Assembly (NCBI GenBank): GCA_028023455.1 | Contig: JAQFVV010000449.1 | Coordinates: 1 to 64,000 of the forward strand | Length of the DNA: 64,000 nt | From: Epiperipatus broadwayi | Lineage: Eukaryota > Onychophora > Udeonychophora > Euonychophora > Peripatidae | Direction: 5' to 3' | Shown here: one piece after another, positions 32,221 to 44,592 of the stretch | How positions within the stretch are numbered: the stretch's first letter is position 1 | Layout of the letters: every line of letters starts with the position of its first letter | Position numbers and translations under genes: made by a program | The notes under the pieces: model-generated | Told to the model about the DNA's origin: nothing | The model's database searches: none | Seen by the model: only the letters and a program-made list of their open reading frames with translations

Positions 32221-34930
32221 ACAAATATATTTAAAGAATTCTGCATGGTACTCTTATTTATCACCCAGCATATTTATGGATGTCATTTCTGACTCCAAGC
32301 GCCAATCGTATCTACAGGTAAATAAGAATTATGCTGGGAGAGATCAAGTATTAATTTTTAATAGATAGAACTCCTACATCTAGCTAGCTCGCTCAGGGTG
32401 GGTGGTTATTAACCATGGGAAACATAAGGGGGAATAAATGTGCACATAGACACCTGAATGATTCTCTTAATATTATTTTTACTACCCCTCTCTATCTCTC
32501 TGATACAATCTAAATTTAAAGGAGTCAACACAGAAATGCATACACTCGTATTTAAAACAAAGATTTAATAATCATTAATATAAAAAAACAAAATCCCATA
32601 ATAATTATCTACTGGCTTGTGCTCAAATATTGAAATATACACATGCAAATACATATACTGCATAGATACATAAATATAATAAAAATCAAATAATACAAAA
32701 CAAGTGAAATAGTTCATTATTTAGTCTATTCTTCCATATAACTACGTTTGATGATATATCAAAGATTTCCTTTTTTTTTCTTTTAGCCTTTACGCTTTAT
32801 TATTATTACTGAAAATACATTAGTATTTATGAAGTGAATAGCACTTAATAAATTGTTCGTATTACCTTTATTTATCCCCAGGGTGTAGATGAATGGCAAT
32901 GTTTGTTTGCTTGATACTGCAATGTGGTGATTAGATACTTTTAGTAAGTGTCTCTCCATCGATTCCTTAATGCAAGATCAGTGACATTCGGTGAAGGTCA
33001 TTCTGCCTATTGTCTAGAAGGGGCTTCATTTCTCTATAGACAACAACTATAATAGCTCTACAGGATGGCTGGCAGAGTCCAGCTTGTTTTGGTCCTTACC
33101 CCAGCCTATTCATGGCTGATGGGTATATATAATTTTAAGCTGATATTTTTGCTATCCTGCTAGTTGAAACAATCTTTCTAGAATGCCTACTAAAGTCTGA
33201 CTCTAAAATCTCGTTAATTAATTCCCATTGTTTCTTTTGTCTTTTTATTTTTTCTTTTCTTTGAAACAAAACCACGTGCTCTTCTTAGGTTTGCAAAAAA
33301 ACCTTTTAGCAACTTTTTTTTTCTTGATGTTTAAGAATTTCAATCAACACCTTGAAAATCCACATTCGACCATTCATTGTTTTCTTTCGTAACATTTTTT
33401 AAAAATTAAAATAAATTTTATCTATCAAGATAGCAATCTATATCTTTTTGCTTCTTTTTCTTACATTTAACATATCTTTTTAACAATCCTGTACTCCATC
33501 TTCCATCTTGAAAATAAAACTTTGTCTGGCTATTTTTCTTTTTTAGTGAATTTATTATACTTATTCACCCAAACAGCAATATAACTACAGTTTTTAAACA
33601 AACACGAAAGCACAAACCATATAACCCCCTCTCCTTTCTGTTTTAATCTATTTCTATTTCTCCATTTAAATATATATACACACACATACACACACAAAAA
33701 TAATCTAATTTAATATCAATTTTGATTAGATATATATGTGTGCCCATATCCTACCATACTTTAGAACAGGGTTTGAACCCAGCCCTGTTATATTATATTT
33801 CACAATGTCATATCACCATTACCATATATGTATATATTATAATGGCCAGAAGCCCTTTCTATCCCTATATCTGCCTTATCAGCGTGCCACTAGGCTATTG
33901 AAACCTAGAAAAATTTATAAAAGAGACAGATATGAATGGGCGAGGTTCAACTTTTATTTGACTGCAAGCCCTAATCACAAATTTTTGGAGAATCAGAGCT
34001 TGATAATATAACATTGTAAATTTAAATTTATAATCCTTGATTTTCAAAATATTATTAATAAAAATATAAAATAAGCCACTGCCCAAACTAATTAAACAAA
34101 ACATTTTTTATTATGCACACATACATCACACAAAAATTCTGAGAACTGAACTAATTATTGAATAAATTTAAGTTATATGTACAGATAGATGCATTTGAAC
34201 AACTCAAATCTTTTAATTCCAGGCCAAATATTTGCATCCAAAGCAATATTAATTTATTGATATACTGCTGTGATCAATGCAAAATAAAAATGTTAGTACA
34301 AAACAATTAGACTAACAGGAATTTTCATCTGTAACAAGGTATCATTAAAGAAATAATGATCTTCATCCAGTAGAGGAATGTGCATCTATCTGGTGAGGTA
34401 ATCATCTGAAATATATTTGAAAAGAAATTCTTTATAATGGAGGATAGTAGTCTTTGCTGGTTTACCAAGCAGAGTATAAGGATTCATTGGCATAGGAAAT
34501 ACATCTACGATCATTGGCAATGTGATTACCATTTTGGGGCCATGAATTTAATTGGGTGATATACCTTGTATGCTAACACAGCACTAGGGAATGAAAATCC
34601 AATGTGCCTCACGGGTTACATTGACATAAAATACCTGTACATCTCTCTACTAGGGCCGATTCAATTACAAAACAATTAGCCCAAAATTAACCTCCTTATT
34701 GCAGCCATTTATACCTATAGTTAAATTTATTAATTTAATTTAACAAAAAGGGAAATGATAGTAGCAAACATGTTGTACATAAAAATATTAATGAATAATT
34801 TAATATTTACTTCGTTAGATATTTCTTTTAAGATTTAATTGATGTTTAGAATTAATACTTGAAAAGTTTATATTTTAGCTTAAAAGTTCAAATCTCATTT
34901 TAAAAGAAAAAAGTTCATACCTTCCATGGC
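32221..34930. other. unrecognised low-copy-looking DNA
   Basis: Less repetitive than its surroundings. Contains a short hairpin in AACAGGGTTTGAACCCAGCCCTGTT (33766-33790) and a GC-richer stretch at 32990-33120. ORFs such as 33736-34011 (91 codons) show no domain. Could hide exons or regulatory DNA, but nothing supports a gene. Confidence 0.4.
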
Positions 34931-35571
34931 ATTGGTTTATTGGAGTCCATATTTGCAGTCCTTGAAGTGTCACAGCACCTAGTTCAAAGTTCTATTCATC
35001 ATATTGGATCCATTGCTTGCCATTTTCTGGGAACCATCACTCTGAAGCCACCTCAGTTAGTGCAAATATGGAAAACAAAATTTATTGCACAATTCCTATA
35101 TTGTGGAGATCCACAATATATGAATCAAATATTTTTAATTAAAACAAATAATCAATAAAAGCAAAAAACTGGCAGTTTTCTTTTTATGTCATTTTGAATT
35201 GCTTATCATCAAATTCCAGGATTAATCTTGCCTGTCTTGGGATTGTTTTTATTGACAATGATGATTTTTCTCTGTAGACCATGTGTTCATTTGCATCATT
35301 ATTGGCCAGTTCGCTTTAGAGAAACACCAAATTTTTAACAGAAAATAAAGTAACAGCTTTTGTTATTTGGTTAGTACATATTGTAATGTTTTTCATGTTT
35401 TGATAGATTCTGGTAGGCCCTTTTTTACACATTATTAAATGAAAGTTAATCAAGCTATGGTGTAGAAAAATATCTTGCTCCTATTTCCAAAAATATAGTT
35501 AGATTTCCTGATTAACTGGCCTGCTAATTATTATGATAGGAATTGCCGACAAAGTTAGTTTTAATTTATAA
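34931..35571. other. unrecognised sequence with a 72-codon ORF
   Basis: A plus-strand ORF at 34940-35158 has ordinary amino-acid composition but no recognised motif or splice context. Treated as non-coding. Confidence 0.35.
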
Positions 35572-36300
35572 GGGAGGCAATTCAAGGAGAAATGGGATGG
35601 TCAAGTTTTCATATGAGAGATGCAAAAAGTAAAATGAAAATGTTTGGTAGATTGCAGTTTATGGATAATAAAAGAAAAAGCTAAAATAGTATTTAATTGG
35701 GTTATGAGTAAAGGGCAGGCAACAAGATGGGTGAGAAAGGTAATGCAGTATGCAAAAGATTTGGATAAAGAATTTATATCAATATATTTGTACAAAAGAT
35801 GGGATGATTGTGTTAAGAGGATTATTGAGTGTTATAGTAGTAAGGAATGGGATAAAAGAATAAATTTATTAATAAAGACTAGGGAGTTAGAGAGATGGAG
35901 AAATAGTATGGAGAGTAAAAAGAGTTTAAATATATATAGAAATAAACTGAATATTAGGTGTGAGTTAATATATGATAATAGTAAGGAAAGTAGTTTATTG
36001 TTTAAGGCTTGAAAACAGAAAGGGTACATATAATAAAGTTGTGGAAAAATAAATATGAAAAGAGTGATTATACAGAAAGTGAATTATTGGTTTTTATGCT
36101 GGGTTTGGGAAAAGATAAGGGGGATTTAGATATAAAGGTTATAGAGTTGACAAAGATTATGTTGTGGAAATGGGATATAGCAGATTATGGGTAAATTTAG
36201 AGTGGGGAATGTAAAAGAAAGTGACTAACAGGTTTATCTGGGCATAATTGCTGAGATATTCTTGACTTCGTTTAAGGAGAAGTCATAATACATCACATCA
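35572..36300 (+). mobile_element. LINE 3'-end fragment
   Basis: Same family as 21462-23503, opposite strand. The 122-codon ORF 35644-36012 gives KIVFNWVMSKGQATRWVRKV and WDDCVKRIIECY, the post-RT region of the LINE protein, then continues in another frame. It ends near GAGAAGTCATAATACATCAC, the shared 3' end. Truncated at 5'. Confidence 0.85.
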
Positions 36301-36880
36301 CATCAACTTTTTCGTATCCCATAATTTTGACACAAGTAATTAAAAGGTCGGGATTATGATTTTTTTTTTTTTTTAGAAAATATTATTCCCAGGGCTTAAT
36401 CAACAAATATTGGCAAAGGTAACTTATACACTCAAATCCTAATAAACTAACATTAATAAATTTAATAACTATCATTAATAACATACAATGAATAGTTGAT
36501 ATTAAAAATAAATATTTTTATTCTAATAAATTAAAATATTAAAAACACATTACTAATTAATTGGAAAATCTATATACATGCTAATCCAGACATTGAATCA
36601 ACTAACTAAAACAGTTTAATAATTAAAGTTCACTTAAGTTTCTTCCAGAAAGTTCTTAGTAATATTATAAGCTTACAGGAAGGATTGTTTGCAAACGCCT
36701 AATTTAGTCACATTCGAGATATGAATAATCTTAGCTTAGCAGTGAGTTTAGCAAATTTCCGTAAATGCTTGATTATCATGCATGGTTTTTCATGATATAG
36801 AATGAGCTCGTGGCCATTGGTTTTAACGTGCTCTTGGTCCGTCCTAAAGGCTAGTCATGAAAGCTTTTCTGGGGTTGATG
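36301..36880. other. AT-rich spacer
   Basis: No recognised feature. Confidence 0.45.
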
Positions 36881-37100
36881 TCTTCATGATGAACGATGTC
36901 AAAAGCTTCGGTCCATTCTAGCTTGATGAATTATTTCAGAATAGAGTGGTCCTGGATCTTTGATGATCCAGGAGCGCCCAAAAGAAAAAACAGGCAAGAC
37001 CTTGATCACACTGGTATTCTTCCTTTTATACTCGAGGTCCGGTTTTCAGACCTACGCATATTTTCTTTTGTCCTTTTATCAACATACAAGATAATTTAAG
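36881..37100 (-). promoter_or_regulatory. TATA-bearing, GC-richer block (possible LTR fragment)
   Basis: On minus, GAGTATAAAAGGAAG (TATA box at 37030-37022) opens a less AT-rich ~200-bp stretch containing a small CCTGGATCATC/GATGATCCAGG hairpin. The layout recalls the blocks at 16637-18260 and 59400-59940, without sequence identity that I could see. Confidence 0.35.
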
Positions 37101-37539
37101 TTATGCAGTCCTTTTTTTAAAAAACATAATTCCGCCATCTTTAATTGGAGTTAGAAAGATTTGACTAATTACAAGCTGGTGTAGAATTCTCTTTTCTTTA
37201 ATTTATCTGGATTAGTAATCTGCATATCTTATTCTTTCCAATTTTAACTTTTATTTTTTAATTACATAAAAAAAAATATGAACGAAAAATTTAACTTTCA
37301 TTGTACATTTTTTAAAAAAAAATTACACAAACAAAAAAAAATTAAAAATGCGTTAATCTAAAAGATCTTTAAATTTACTTTTTTTTTTAGCTTTTAACAA
37401 ATGCCAATATATTTGCAGCATATATAAATAAATGGTACAAACTTGATGCTCTCAAAACTTGGGCACAAACAATCAAATAAAAATATATTAATCAAAATAA
37501 GAGTTATAGATCACATGACCCTATTCTCTTAAGCTTGTA
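37101..37539. other. AT-rich spacer
   Basis: Poly(A)/poly(T)-rich, nothing recognised. Confidence 0.45.
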
Positions 37540-37845
37540 AATTATAAACAATGAGGATTGCCAATTCCTCAATAAGCTTTGTGATAAATGCTTAGCTAGA
37601 GAAAGCATTTAAAATATCTCTGGCAGGATCCCCTCCACAAACCTCTGACCATGGTTTCATGCTCTGGCACTTTTCAGAGAGATGCAGATAACATATCCTA
37701 GCAAGCCTCTCTGAGGAGTGCCGGAGCACGAAACCATGGTCAGAGGTTTGGGGGGAGGACTGACAGAGATATTTTAAATGCTTTCTCTAGCTAAGCATTT
37801 ATCACAAAGCTTGTTGAGGAATTGGCAATCCTCATTGTTTAAAAT
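37540..37845. mobile_element. fold-back element, ~300 bp
   Basis: Arms of ~138 bp (37546-37684 and 37703-37840) are highly similar reverse complements, including AACAATGAGGATTGCCAATT and CTCTGACCATGGTTTC. The loop is short and the element non-coding. Confidence 0.85.
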
Positions 37846-38537
37846 ATATTAATAAATTTTACTAACCATTCGTTAGATTAGATATTACCTAATTACTGAA
37901 TATTTCCATACTGTAATTTTCAATACATTACACTTATGCAAGTAGGGATTATTTTCCATCTGCTTTTAAAACCTTGTGGAGGGGTGTAATTTCATTCATT
38001 ATTTCCATATATATAATAAGGCTGTTTCAAGCTACTATATATATCTTACCCATAAAAATTTATTTGCAGCAATAAGGTTGTCTAGATAATATAGGTATGT
38101 AAATACGAAAAATAAAATTGGCAGGTTGCTATTATTTTTTGTGTGTTTATACGTATATATAAATATCTCTCCCTTACACTTTTTTTTTTTTTTAAAGTTT
38201 ATTATCTTTTATGATTTGTTTGCTTGTTTGTTTTTTAAAAAATAATAAGGTCTGTACTTTCTATTGGCACTGTCGTCTTAAATTATAAAGTGACTGAGCA
38301 CCTGGATAATATTAAAATTCTTAGTGCGGTTATTATATTGTTTATACCTGTGGGCATTAGTTATAAAATAGTGATGGAAAACAACTAGCAATTTAATCGT
38401 TTTTATTTTTTACTGCTATATATAAAAAAGTATTTTTTTTATTTTAGAAATGATGAGAATTGTGATTTCTATTTTTCTTCTTCGACTTGTACCGACACGT
38501 GACATTACATGTGAAAAATTTATTTTTTAAATTATAA
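37846..38537. other. AT-rich spacer
   Basis: Contains a single MITE arm at 37945-37995 (CATCTGCTTTTAAAACCTTGTGGAGG). Otherwise unrecognised. Confidence 0.5.
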
Positions 38538-38775
38538 TCATCATTTTCAACCATGATCAACCCACTGCAGACTGAAGGTCTCTCCAAGTTCAAGCCAATT
38601 TTTCTGATCTCTAACCTCTTCTTCACATCAACAGTGTACTTCCGTATTTCAACCATCCATCTCACATGTGGTCTCTTTCTAAGACTTTTACAATCTTTTG
38701 GAACTCAGTTTAAGATTTTAACTGCCCATCTATTGTCATCTCTTCTAATAGGTGGACAATTGAAATCTTAAACTA
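38538..38775 (-). mobile_element. RTE-type LINE 3'-end fragment, with a short fold-back
   Basis: Matches the 3' end of the RTE at 46083-49200 (CCACTGCAGACTGAAGG, CACATGTGGTCTCTTTCTA). At ~38750 it turns back into a short plus-strand stretch GGTGGACAATTGAAATCTTA, so a small inverted duplication is present. Confidence 0.75.
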
Positions 38776-38869
38776 TTCATAATAGATAAAGCAGCTTCAA
38801 TATAAAATTATTTGCATAAATTTATATATCTATGTGACTAAGGGTACAAGTAAACTTGGGTAGCAAGAA

Positions 38870-39170
38870 AACAATTCAGGGACTTCAGATCTGTCAATAA
38901 ACTATGGAAAAATGTATGACATCATTGAAAAAGTTAAGAAACTGAAATGGATTTTGACTGGACATATATACATTTATAGATGAAACTTAAACGGGATCCC
39001 ACGAGATTGTAAAAGACCTAGAAAGCGACCTCAATTGAGATGGATGGATAATATAAGGAATTTTGCTTGGGGTGATGTGGTGAAGGAAGGTTATAGATTG
39101 GGAAAACTGGATTGAATTTGTAAAGGTCTTAATACTACAATGTGTCGATAATGGTGAAGAATAATGAGGA
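38870..39170 (+). mobile_element. RTE-type LINE 3'-end fragment
   Basis: Plus-strand copy with the conserved terminal coding phrases (GATTGTAAAAGACCTAGAAA, GAGATGGATGGATAATATAA) that specify the KRPRKRP..RWMD-type C-terminus. It lies tail-out relative to the copy at 38538-38775. Confidence 0.75.
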
Positions 39171-39640
39171 AAATGGCAATATTTTTGTAACACATGTATC
39201 ATATCTGTATGTGCAAAAAAAGAATAATAAAATGCGTTTTTTTCAAAAGCCTAACACTGGTTACAAGGAGGTTTTATGACTTCAATGAGTTTTGCCAAGA
39301 GCATTACATTCAAATAACAATAAAACATTTGATTTTCATCAAAGTTACTGCTAGCAGAGGTTAATAAAAATTATTTAAACCTTTCAGTTTAAGAAAAGAT
39401 TTTATTACAAAACAATGTGTAATTGATTTGCATTCCCAACAAACAGTTAGAAAAATGAATTGTAGAAGTTTCTGGTAAAACTTAAAAAAAAAAAAAAAAA
39501 CTCTAGCTCTAACCAATGTTTACTAGTAGTCTCATTAAAAAACTTCATTTTTAAACAGACTTGGGATTTATTTTAAAAATAATTGGTCACAAACAACCAG
39601 ATAGCCATTCAATATTGGTGGTAAATGGGTATTTAGTTAT
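39171..39640. other. AT-rich spacer
   Basis: Nothing recognised. Confidence 0.45.
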
Positions 39641-40100
39641 GTGGATGAAAAGGAATGTTTTTAATAAATGTTTTTTTACCAGTTCTTGCTTATAGATCTG
39701 AGACTGGGACACTTTAATAGAAGAGCAATACACAGACTTCAGACCATTCAAAGAAGTATGGAGAAATGTATGTTGGGAGTAGCAAGAAGAGAATCGAAAA
39801 TGCAATATATGCATAAGAGAACAAACAGGTGTTACTGACCTCATTGAAAAAATTAAAAGACAAATGGGGTTGGGCTGGATATATGGATAGAAAAGATAAT
39901 AATAGATGGACAATTGAAATCTTAAAACCGGATTCTAAGTGATTGTAAAAGACCCAGAAAGAGACCAAATGTGAGATGGATGGATGAAATAAAGTGTGCA
40001 GGGGTGATGTGAAGAAAAGCTAAAGATCAGAAAAGGTGGATTGAGCTTGAAGAGACCTTCATCCTGCAGTGGATTTATAATAGTTGATAATGATGATGAG
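39641..40100 (+). mobile_element. RTE-type LINE 3'-end fragment
   Basis: About 460 bp of RTE C-terminal coding and 3' UTR in broken frames, ending in the characteristic GATAATGATGATGAG short-repeat tail. It includes GGTGTTACTGACCTCATTGA, also present in the copy at 59970-60300. Confidence 0.85.
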
Positions 40101-40844
40101 TTAGAAAGTAAAACAATGGAAACTGTTTAAAAGGGCAATTGGCGTATTTAATGAATACTGACTTTTCATTTTCTTTATGAGAGGTTTTTGCAGAGGCCTT
40201 TACCCTTATAGTAGGCTATTTAAAAATTTGATTCTACACTCACTTGCACTATAAAAGACAAAGATTATAAACCATGCATTAATGTATCATTAGACAAATG
40301 CTTTTCCATGCATATTATGAGTATTTCAAGAAGTTGCTGATAATCTTCTCTCAGATGCAGCTTTCAAAAAAAAGATAGTTTGATGTTTGAAATAAGCATA
40401 TCTTATAGTAGTTATAAGCTATACAAATACAATTCATCTGTAATAAATAGAGTATAAAAGGTAAACAAATAAGATAGCATTGTAATAAATCATTGTAGAT
40501 CTCTCTGGTAGTCTTACAAAAAAAAATAATGAAGGAAAAGGCAACATCACTGATCTTGCTAATAGCTGTATAGTGAGGTGCTAAAGTTCTGTTTTCCAGC
40601 CCTAACTTGCTAGCCATTTAAGAATAACTAGATACCCATTTACTGACCAATACAAGATGGCTGCCTGAAATAAATCCCAATGTGCTTGAAAAATAGTCAA
40701 GTTTCTTAACCTGGATTCAAATCCAGGCCAAATCATGCCAAGCATAAGCTTTGTACTTTTATTATGTGACTCTTCTAACTTCAGTATTTATGTTTAAATA
40801 TACAGTAAAAACACAATATATTTTATATTTATTTAACAGTAGGA
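40101..40844. other. AT-rich spacer
   Basis: No gene. ORFs of 70-90 codons are not credible. Confidence 0.45.
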
Positions 40845-41000
40845 AACTCTCCGTGCTGTCATGTCACTCAGTGCAAGCCTTAGCAATCAATGGATGCAAG
40901 AAGGTTTGTGCCTATGCAAAAAATCCTTATGTAGTACCTACTCATCCATTAACCCCAACTACTGTCTAGTTGTGGCTTTTTTCAGAAAGTAGCCTTGAAC
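40845..41000 (+). repeat. single arm of the family C hairpin
   Basis: GCAATCAATGGATGCAAGAA and TACTCATCCATTAACCCCA match the arms of 25947-26212 and 57236-57685; the mirror arm is absent. Confidence 0.55.
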
Positions 41001-41089
41001 CTGAGAGCATTGCAACTAGACCTTTGAATCTAATTCAATTCTCCAGCAGGCATCTTTTACCCAGTTGTTACTTATATATATATATATAT

Positions 41090-42907
41090 TGTGATGATCG
41101 CACATACTGCGGTCACACATATAAATATTAAACATTTAAAGAATATTGAATATTATGTTTGGAAGAAAAAAAAGAAAAAAGAAAAAGCGAGCCTGGAAAA
41201 ATTTACAGAACAAAGAAATGTTTCAACTAATTAAAAAAAGAGAGGGAATTAGAATCAAAAGATTCTTATCTTTTACCCTCCAAAGTTCAGGTTTTGGTGA
41301 AATTAAAGTGGTGGGGGGGGTTGGGGGGTTGGGGGGTTGGGGGGTGGTGGGGGGTGGTGGTGGGGGGGGCGGGGCTTAGAAAAAAAAAAAAATAAAATTA
41401 GAGATATTGGAAATGTATGTTAAAAAATAAAGCGATAAAGAAATATAAATAAAATGCAAGTTAAAATCCGATTTTGAAAGAAAGTAAAGTTTAAAAAAGA
41501 AAAAAAAAACCTTAAATAGCACGCAAAACATAGAAAGTTAGACATGATCAAAAGATAAGGATCTGGGTTTTAAAGTACACGTTTGACGATAAACAAAATG
41601 CGTGTATGGAGTGTATTTGAAGCAGGATATAGACAGAAATAATAAATGCTTGTCCAAATTTAAAAAAAGAAAAAAAAGAAAAACATGTATTAAAATCTGT
41701 TTAATTAAAATCAAGAATATTGAAATACATAGTGCTACGAGAGTGGGTAAAACCAATTTACATATGGCCGAAGGCATAGTAAGAAAGAAGGTGTGAATAA
41801 AAGTGAAACAAAGGATCGGAAGGACAAAGGCTGATGGAATTTTTTAATTAAGAAATAAAAGTTTTTCAAGAGAGATTAGAGCTAGAGACTTCATGTTGAG
41901 AGGGTGGTAAAACACAGCTCCGATAATCAACCTATATAGTTAGCAAATATGACTTTTAACATCGGTGCTTCATCTAGAATGGCTGGCTAAGGCCATCGTG
42001 ATCGCTGGTCGATCCGGACTTACTGTACTAATGGTTCTTGTCAATATGTAATAACCGCCGTCGTAGCGCCTGCCGATGGATTCATTTAGTTGCCTTGTCC
42101 TTGATGCCTCGTCCATGATGCCTTAACACTGAGAAGCTATACACAACCAAATCTAACCTACAAGCGACCGTCCCTCCTAAAGAAGTGGAGAAATCCACGT
42201 GGCGGTCGGCAGGACATCGGATAAATTCAGAGACTAAAACCTAGGTAAAGATACATACTTTTTTTATATATATTTCAATGTGCACATCGTTGACTTAGAC
42301 AATGGCCACCTGCTTTTTGTGAATGATAAAGACATTCTTGAATTTTTTTTTGATAAATACCCAGAGTGACGATTTATAAATGTACCAGCATTTATAAGAG
42401 TTTTTATGTGTTCTTTTTCTTGTAGCACTATAGATCATAATCTGTTTTATTTAATGTAAATGTGTTTTATAGATTTTTTTTATGATTGATTTATTCTATT
42501 AAATATATATTTTTTTCTATTTAAATCTGTCTTGTCTCATTCTTCGCCACGTTCAAAAAAGGGATAGTCTAGTCTTAGGGTGGGGAACTATTATTCATTT
42601 TTTTGATTATTGAATTAACACGTGAAATTTGGTGGTGCAGTGTTTGATTCCGTTAAATTTATAAATCATCCAAGCGCTGTAACTCTGTCAAATCTTACAG
42701 CAGTCGGGAGAAAGTTGATCGGGAAACATAACCTGGGGCTATATCCGTATAGCATACAGGTTCGGTCAAATACGGAGATAGACTCGTCTATTTTCGTATT
42801 TCTCTCTGCTTGCGGTAACGGAAAGTGGATGATTTTGAATTATAGAATTCCCCATTATGTACACATAAAAGGGAAGTGTAGCCTTCGATCGTCATGTGCC
42901 CGTTACA
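41090..42907. mobile_element. putative solo LTR or other insertion in an (AT)n tract
   Basis: Begins TGTGATGATCG directly after (TA)n and ends CCCGTTACA directly before (AT)n, so TG...CA ends are flanked by matching AT repeats. GC-rich and CpG-containing compared with its neighbours, with the ORF 42622-42936 unrecognised. The size (~1.8 kb) and termini fit a solo LTR, but no second copy exists in the window to prove it. Confidence 0.35.
41309..41375 (+). repeat. G-rich tract with G-quadruplex potential
   Basis: Runs of four to eight G's separated by TT, T or TGGT for ~65 bp, in an otherwise AT-rich region, then poly(A). Far exceeds the G3+N1-7 rule for quadruplexes. Confidence 0.85.
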
Positions 42908-42921
42908 ATATATATATATAT

Positions 42922-44592
42922 TGTAACGATATATAAATATGTCGTTACATTAATTTAAAATAAAAACTTAAAAGTTCGCAAATAAAAGTAAAAAAACTAA
43001 ACGCTAAAATTAAAACATTGTTAAACGTGTATACATTCGCACAGATGTTAAACTTTAAAAATATTTTTTTTTCACAAACAAAAAAAAAAGGTATTTGAAT
43101 GTATTTTTTTTAAATAAAAAAATACAAGATTGAAATATAAAAATATTTTAATAAAAAAAATAACGTAAGTTAAAATAAGAGCAGGTATTAATTAATTCCT
43201 GTAATCTATAAAAGGAAATGATTGTTTATTAATTATCTAAAAGCTGTTTAATTAAAAGGTCAGATGGAAAGTTAGATAAGAGAAGAAAGAGATTTTAGCT
43301 TGACAAATGGAAGCACTAAGCCTTGGCCCGGACCATAACGAAAAAACAGATTAGTGACGTTTTGTTGTTTGAATCCGTGTGGATAATATAAAAAGGAGAA
43401 ATATTGAGTATTGGGCAGTTCCAGCTGTTTGTTTTGAGAGTGGTGATAGAGACGCAATATCACACACTCTCTATCTATTTTAAAAAATGAACTGATTGTG
43501 ATACCGAAAGGAACCAGCTAATGCTACCTCCGGAACATCTGACCGGGTTTCAAACAAGGACTCCGTGGAAAAACAAGAACCTGGACTCTTCTTCCGTAAG
43601 CTGTTAACAATGAACTTAAAATTTTTTTTAAATAATTAAGAACTTTCGTGAAAGCAATTTAAATGTTAAAATGGAGTTTCTATTTGACCTTTAAGTTTAA
43701 ACATCAATTGATTTTAAACTTAAAGGTCAAATAGAAACTCCATTTTAACATTTAAATTGCTTTCACGAAAGTTCTTAATTATTTAAAAAAAATTTTAAGT
43801 TCATTGTTAACAGCTTAAACTTAAAGGTCAAATAGAAACTCCATTTTAACATTTAAATTGCTTTCACGAAAGTTCTTAATTATTTAAAAAAAATTTTAAG
43901 TTCATTGTTAACAGCTTACGGAAGAAGAGTCCAGGTTCTTGTTTTTCCACGGAGTCCTTGTTTGAAACCCGGTCAGATGTTCCGGAGGTAGCATTAGCTG
44001 GTTCCTTTCGGTATCACAATCAGTTCATTTTTTAAAATAGATAGAGAGTGTGTGATATTGCGTCTCTATCACCACTCTCAAAACAAACAGCTGGAACTGC
44101 CCAATACTCAATATTTCTCCTTTTTATATTATCCACACGGATTCAAACAACAAAACGTCACTAATCTGTTTTTTCGTTATGGTCCGGGCCAAGGCTTAGT
44201 GCTTCCATTTGTCAAGCTAAAATCTCTTTCTTCTCTTATCTAACTTTCCATCTGACCTTTTAATTAAACAGCTTTTAGATAATTAATAAACAATCATTTC
44301 CTTTTATAGATTACAGGAATTAATTAATACCTGCTCTTATTTTAACTTACGTTATTTTTTTTATTAAAATATTTTTATATTTCAATCTTGTATTTTTTTA
44401 TTTAAAAAAAATACATTCAAATACCTTTTTTTTTTGTTTGTGAAAAAAAATATTTTTAAAGTTTAACATCTGTGCGAATGTATACACGTTTAACAATGTT
44501 TTAATTTTAGCGTTTAGTTTTTTTACTTTTATTTGCGAACTTTTAAGTTTTTATTTTAAATTAATGTAACGACATATTTATATATCGTTACA
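42922..44592. mobile_element. 1.67-kb near-perfect palindrome
   Basis: The whole unit is an inverted repeat with arms of ~786 and ~885 bp centred near 43707. Both arms encode the same 63-codon ORF (43463-43272 minus and 44052-44243 plus), which shows arm identity at the amino-acid level. It starts TGTAACGAT, ends ATCGTTACA, and is flanked by (AT)n on both sides, as a transposable unit would be. The right arm has one extra 101-bp tandem copy. No transposase is recognised. Confidence 0.9.
43718..43919. repeat. 101-bp tandem duplication within the right palindrome arm
   Basis: AAACTTAAAGGTCAAATAGA through GTTCATTGTTAACAGCTTA occurs twice head to tail. The left arm has it once. The symmetry sum shifts by exactly 101 across it. 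Confidence 0.9.

Noticed and set aside
34940-35158. 72-codon ORF as a possible exon
   Set aside because: No recognisable domain, splice context or repeat homology.
41146-41379. 77-codon Lys/Gly-rich ORF
   Set aside because: Made by poly(A) and the G-rich tract.
43272-43463. 63-codon palindrome ORF as a real gene
   Set aside because: Both arms have it only because they are identical; no recognised motif and no evidence of selection.
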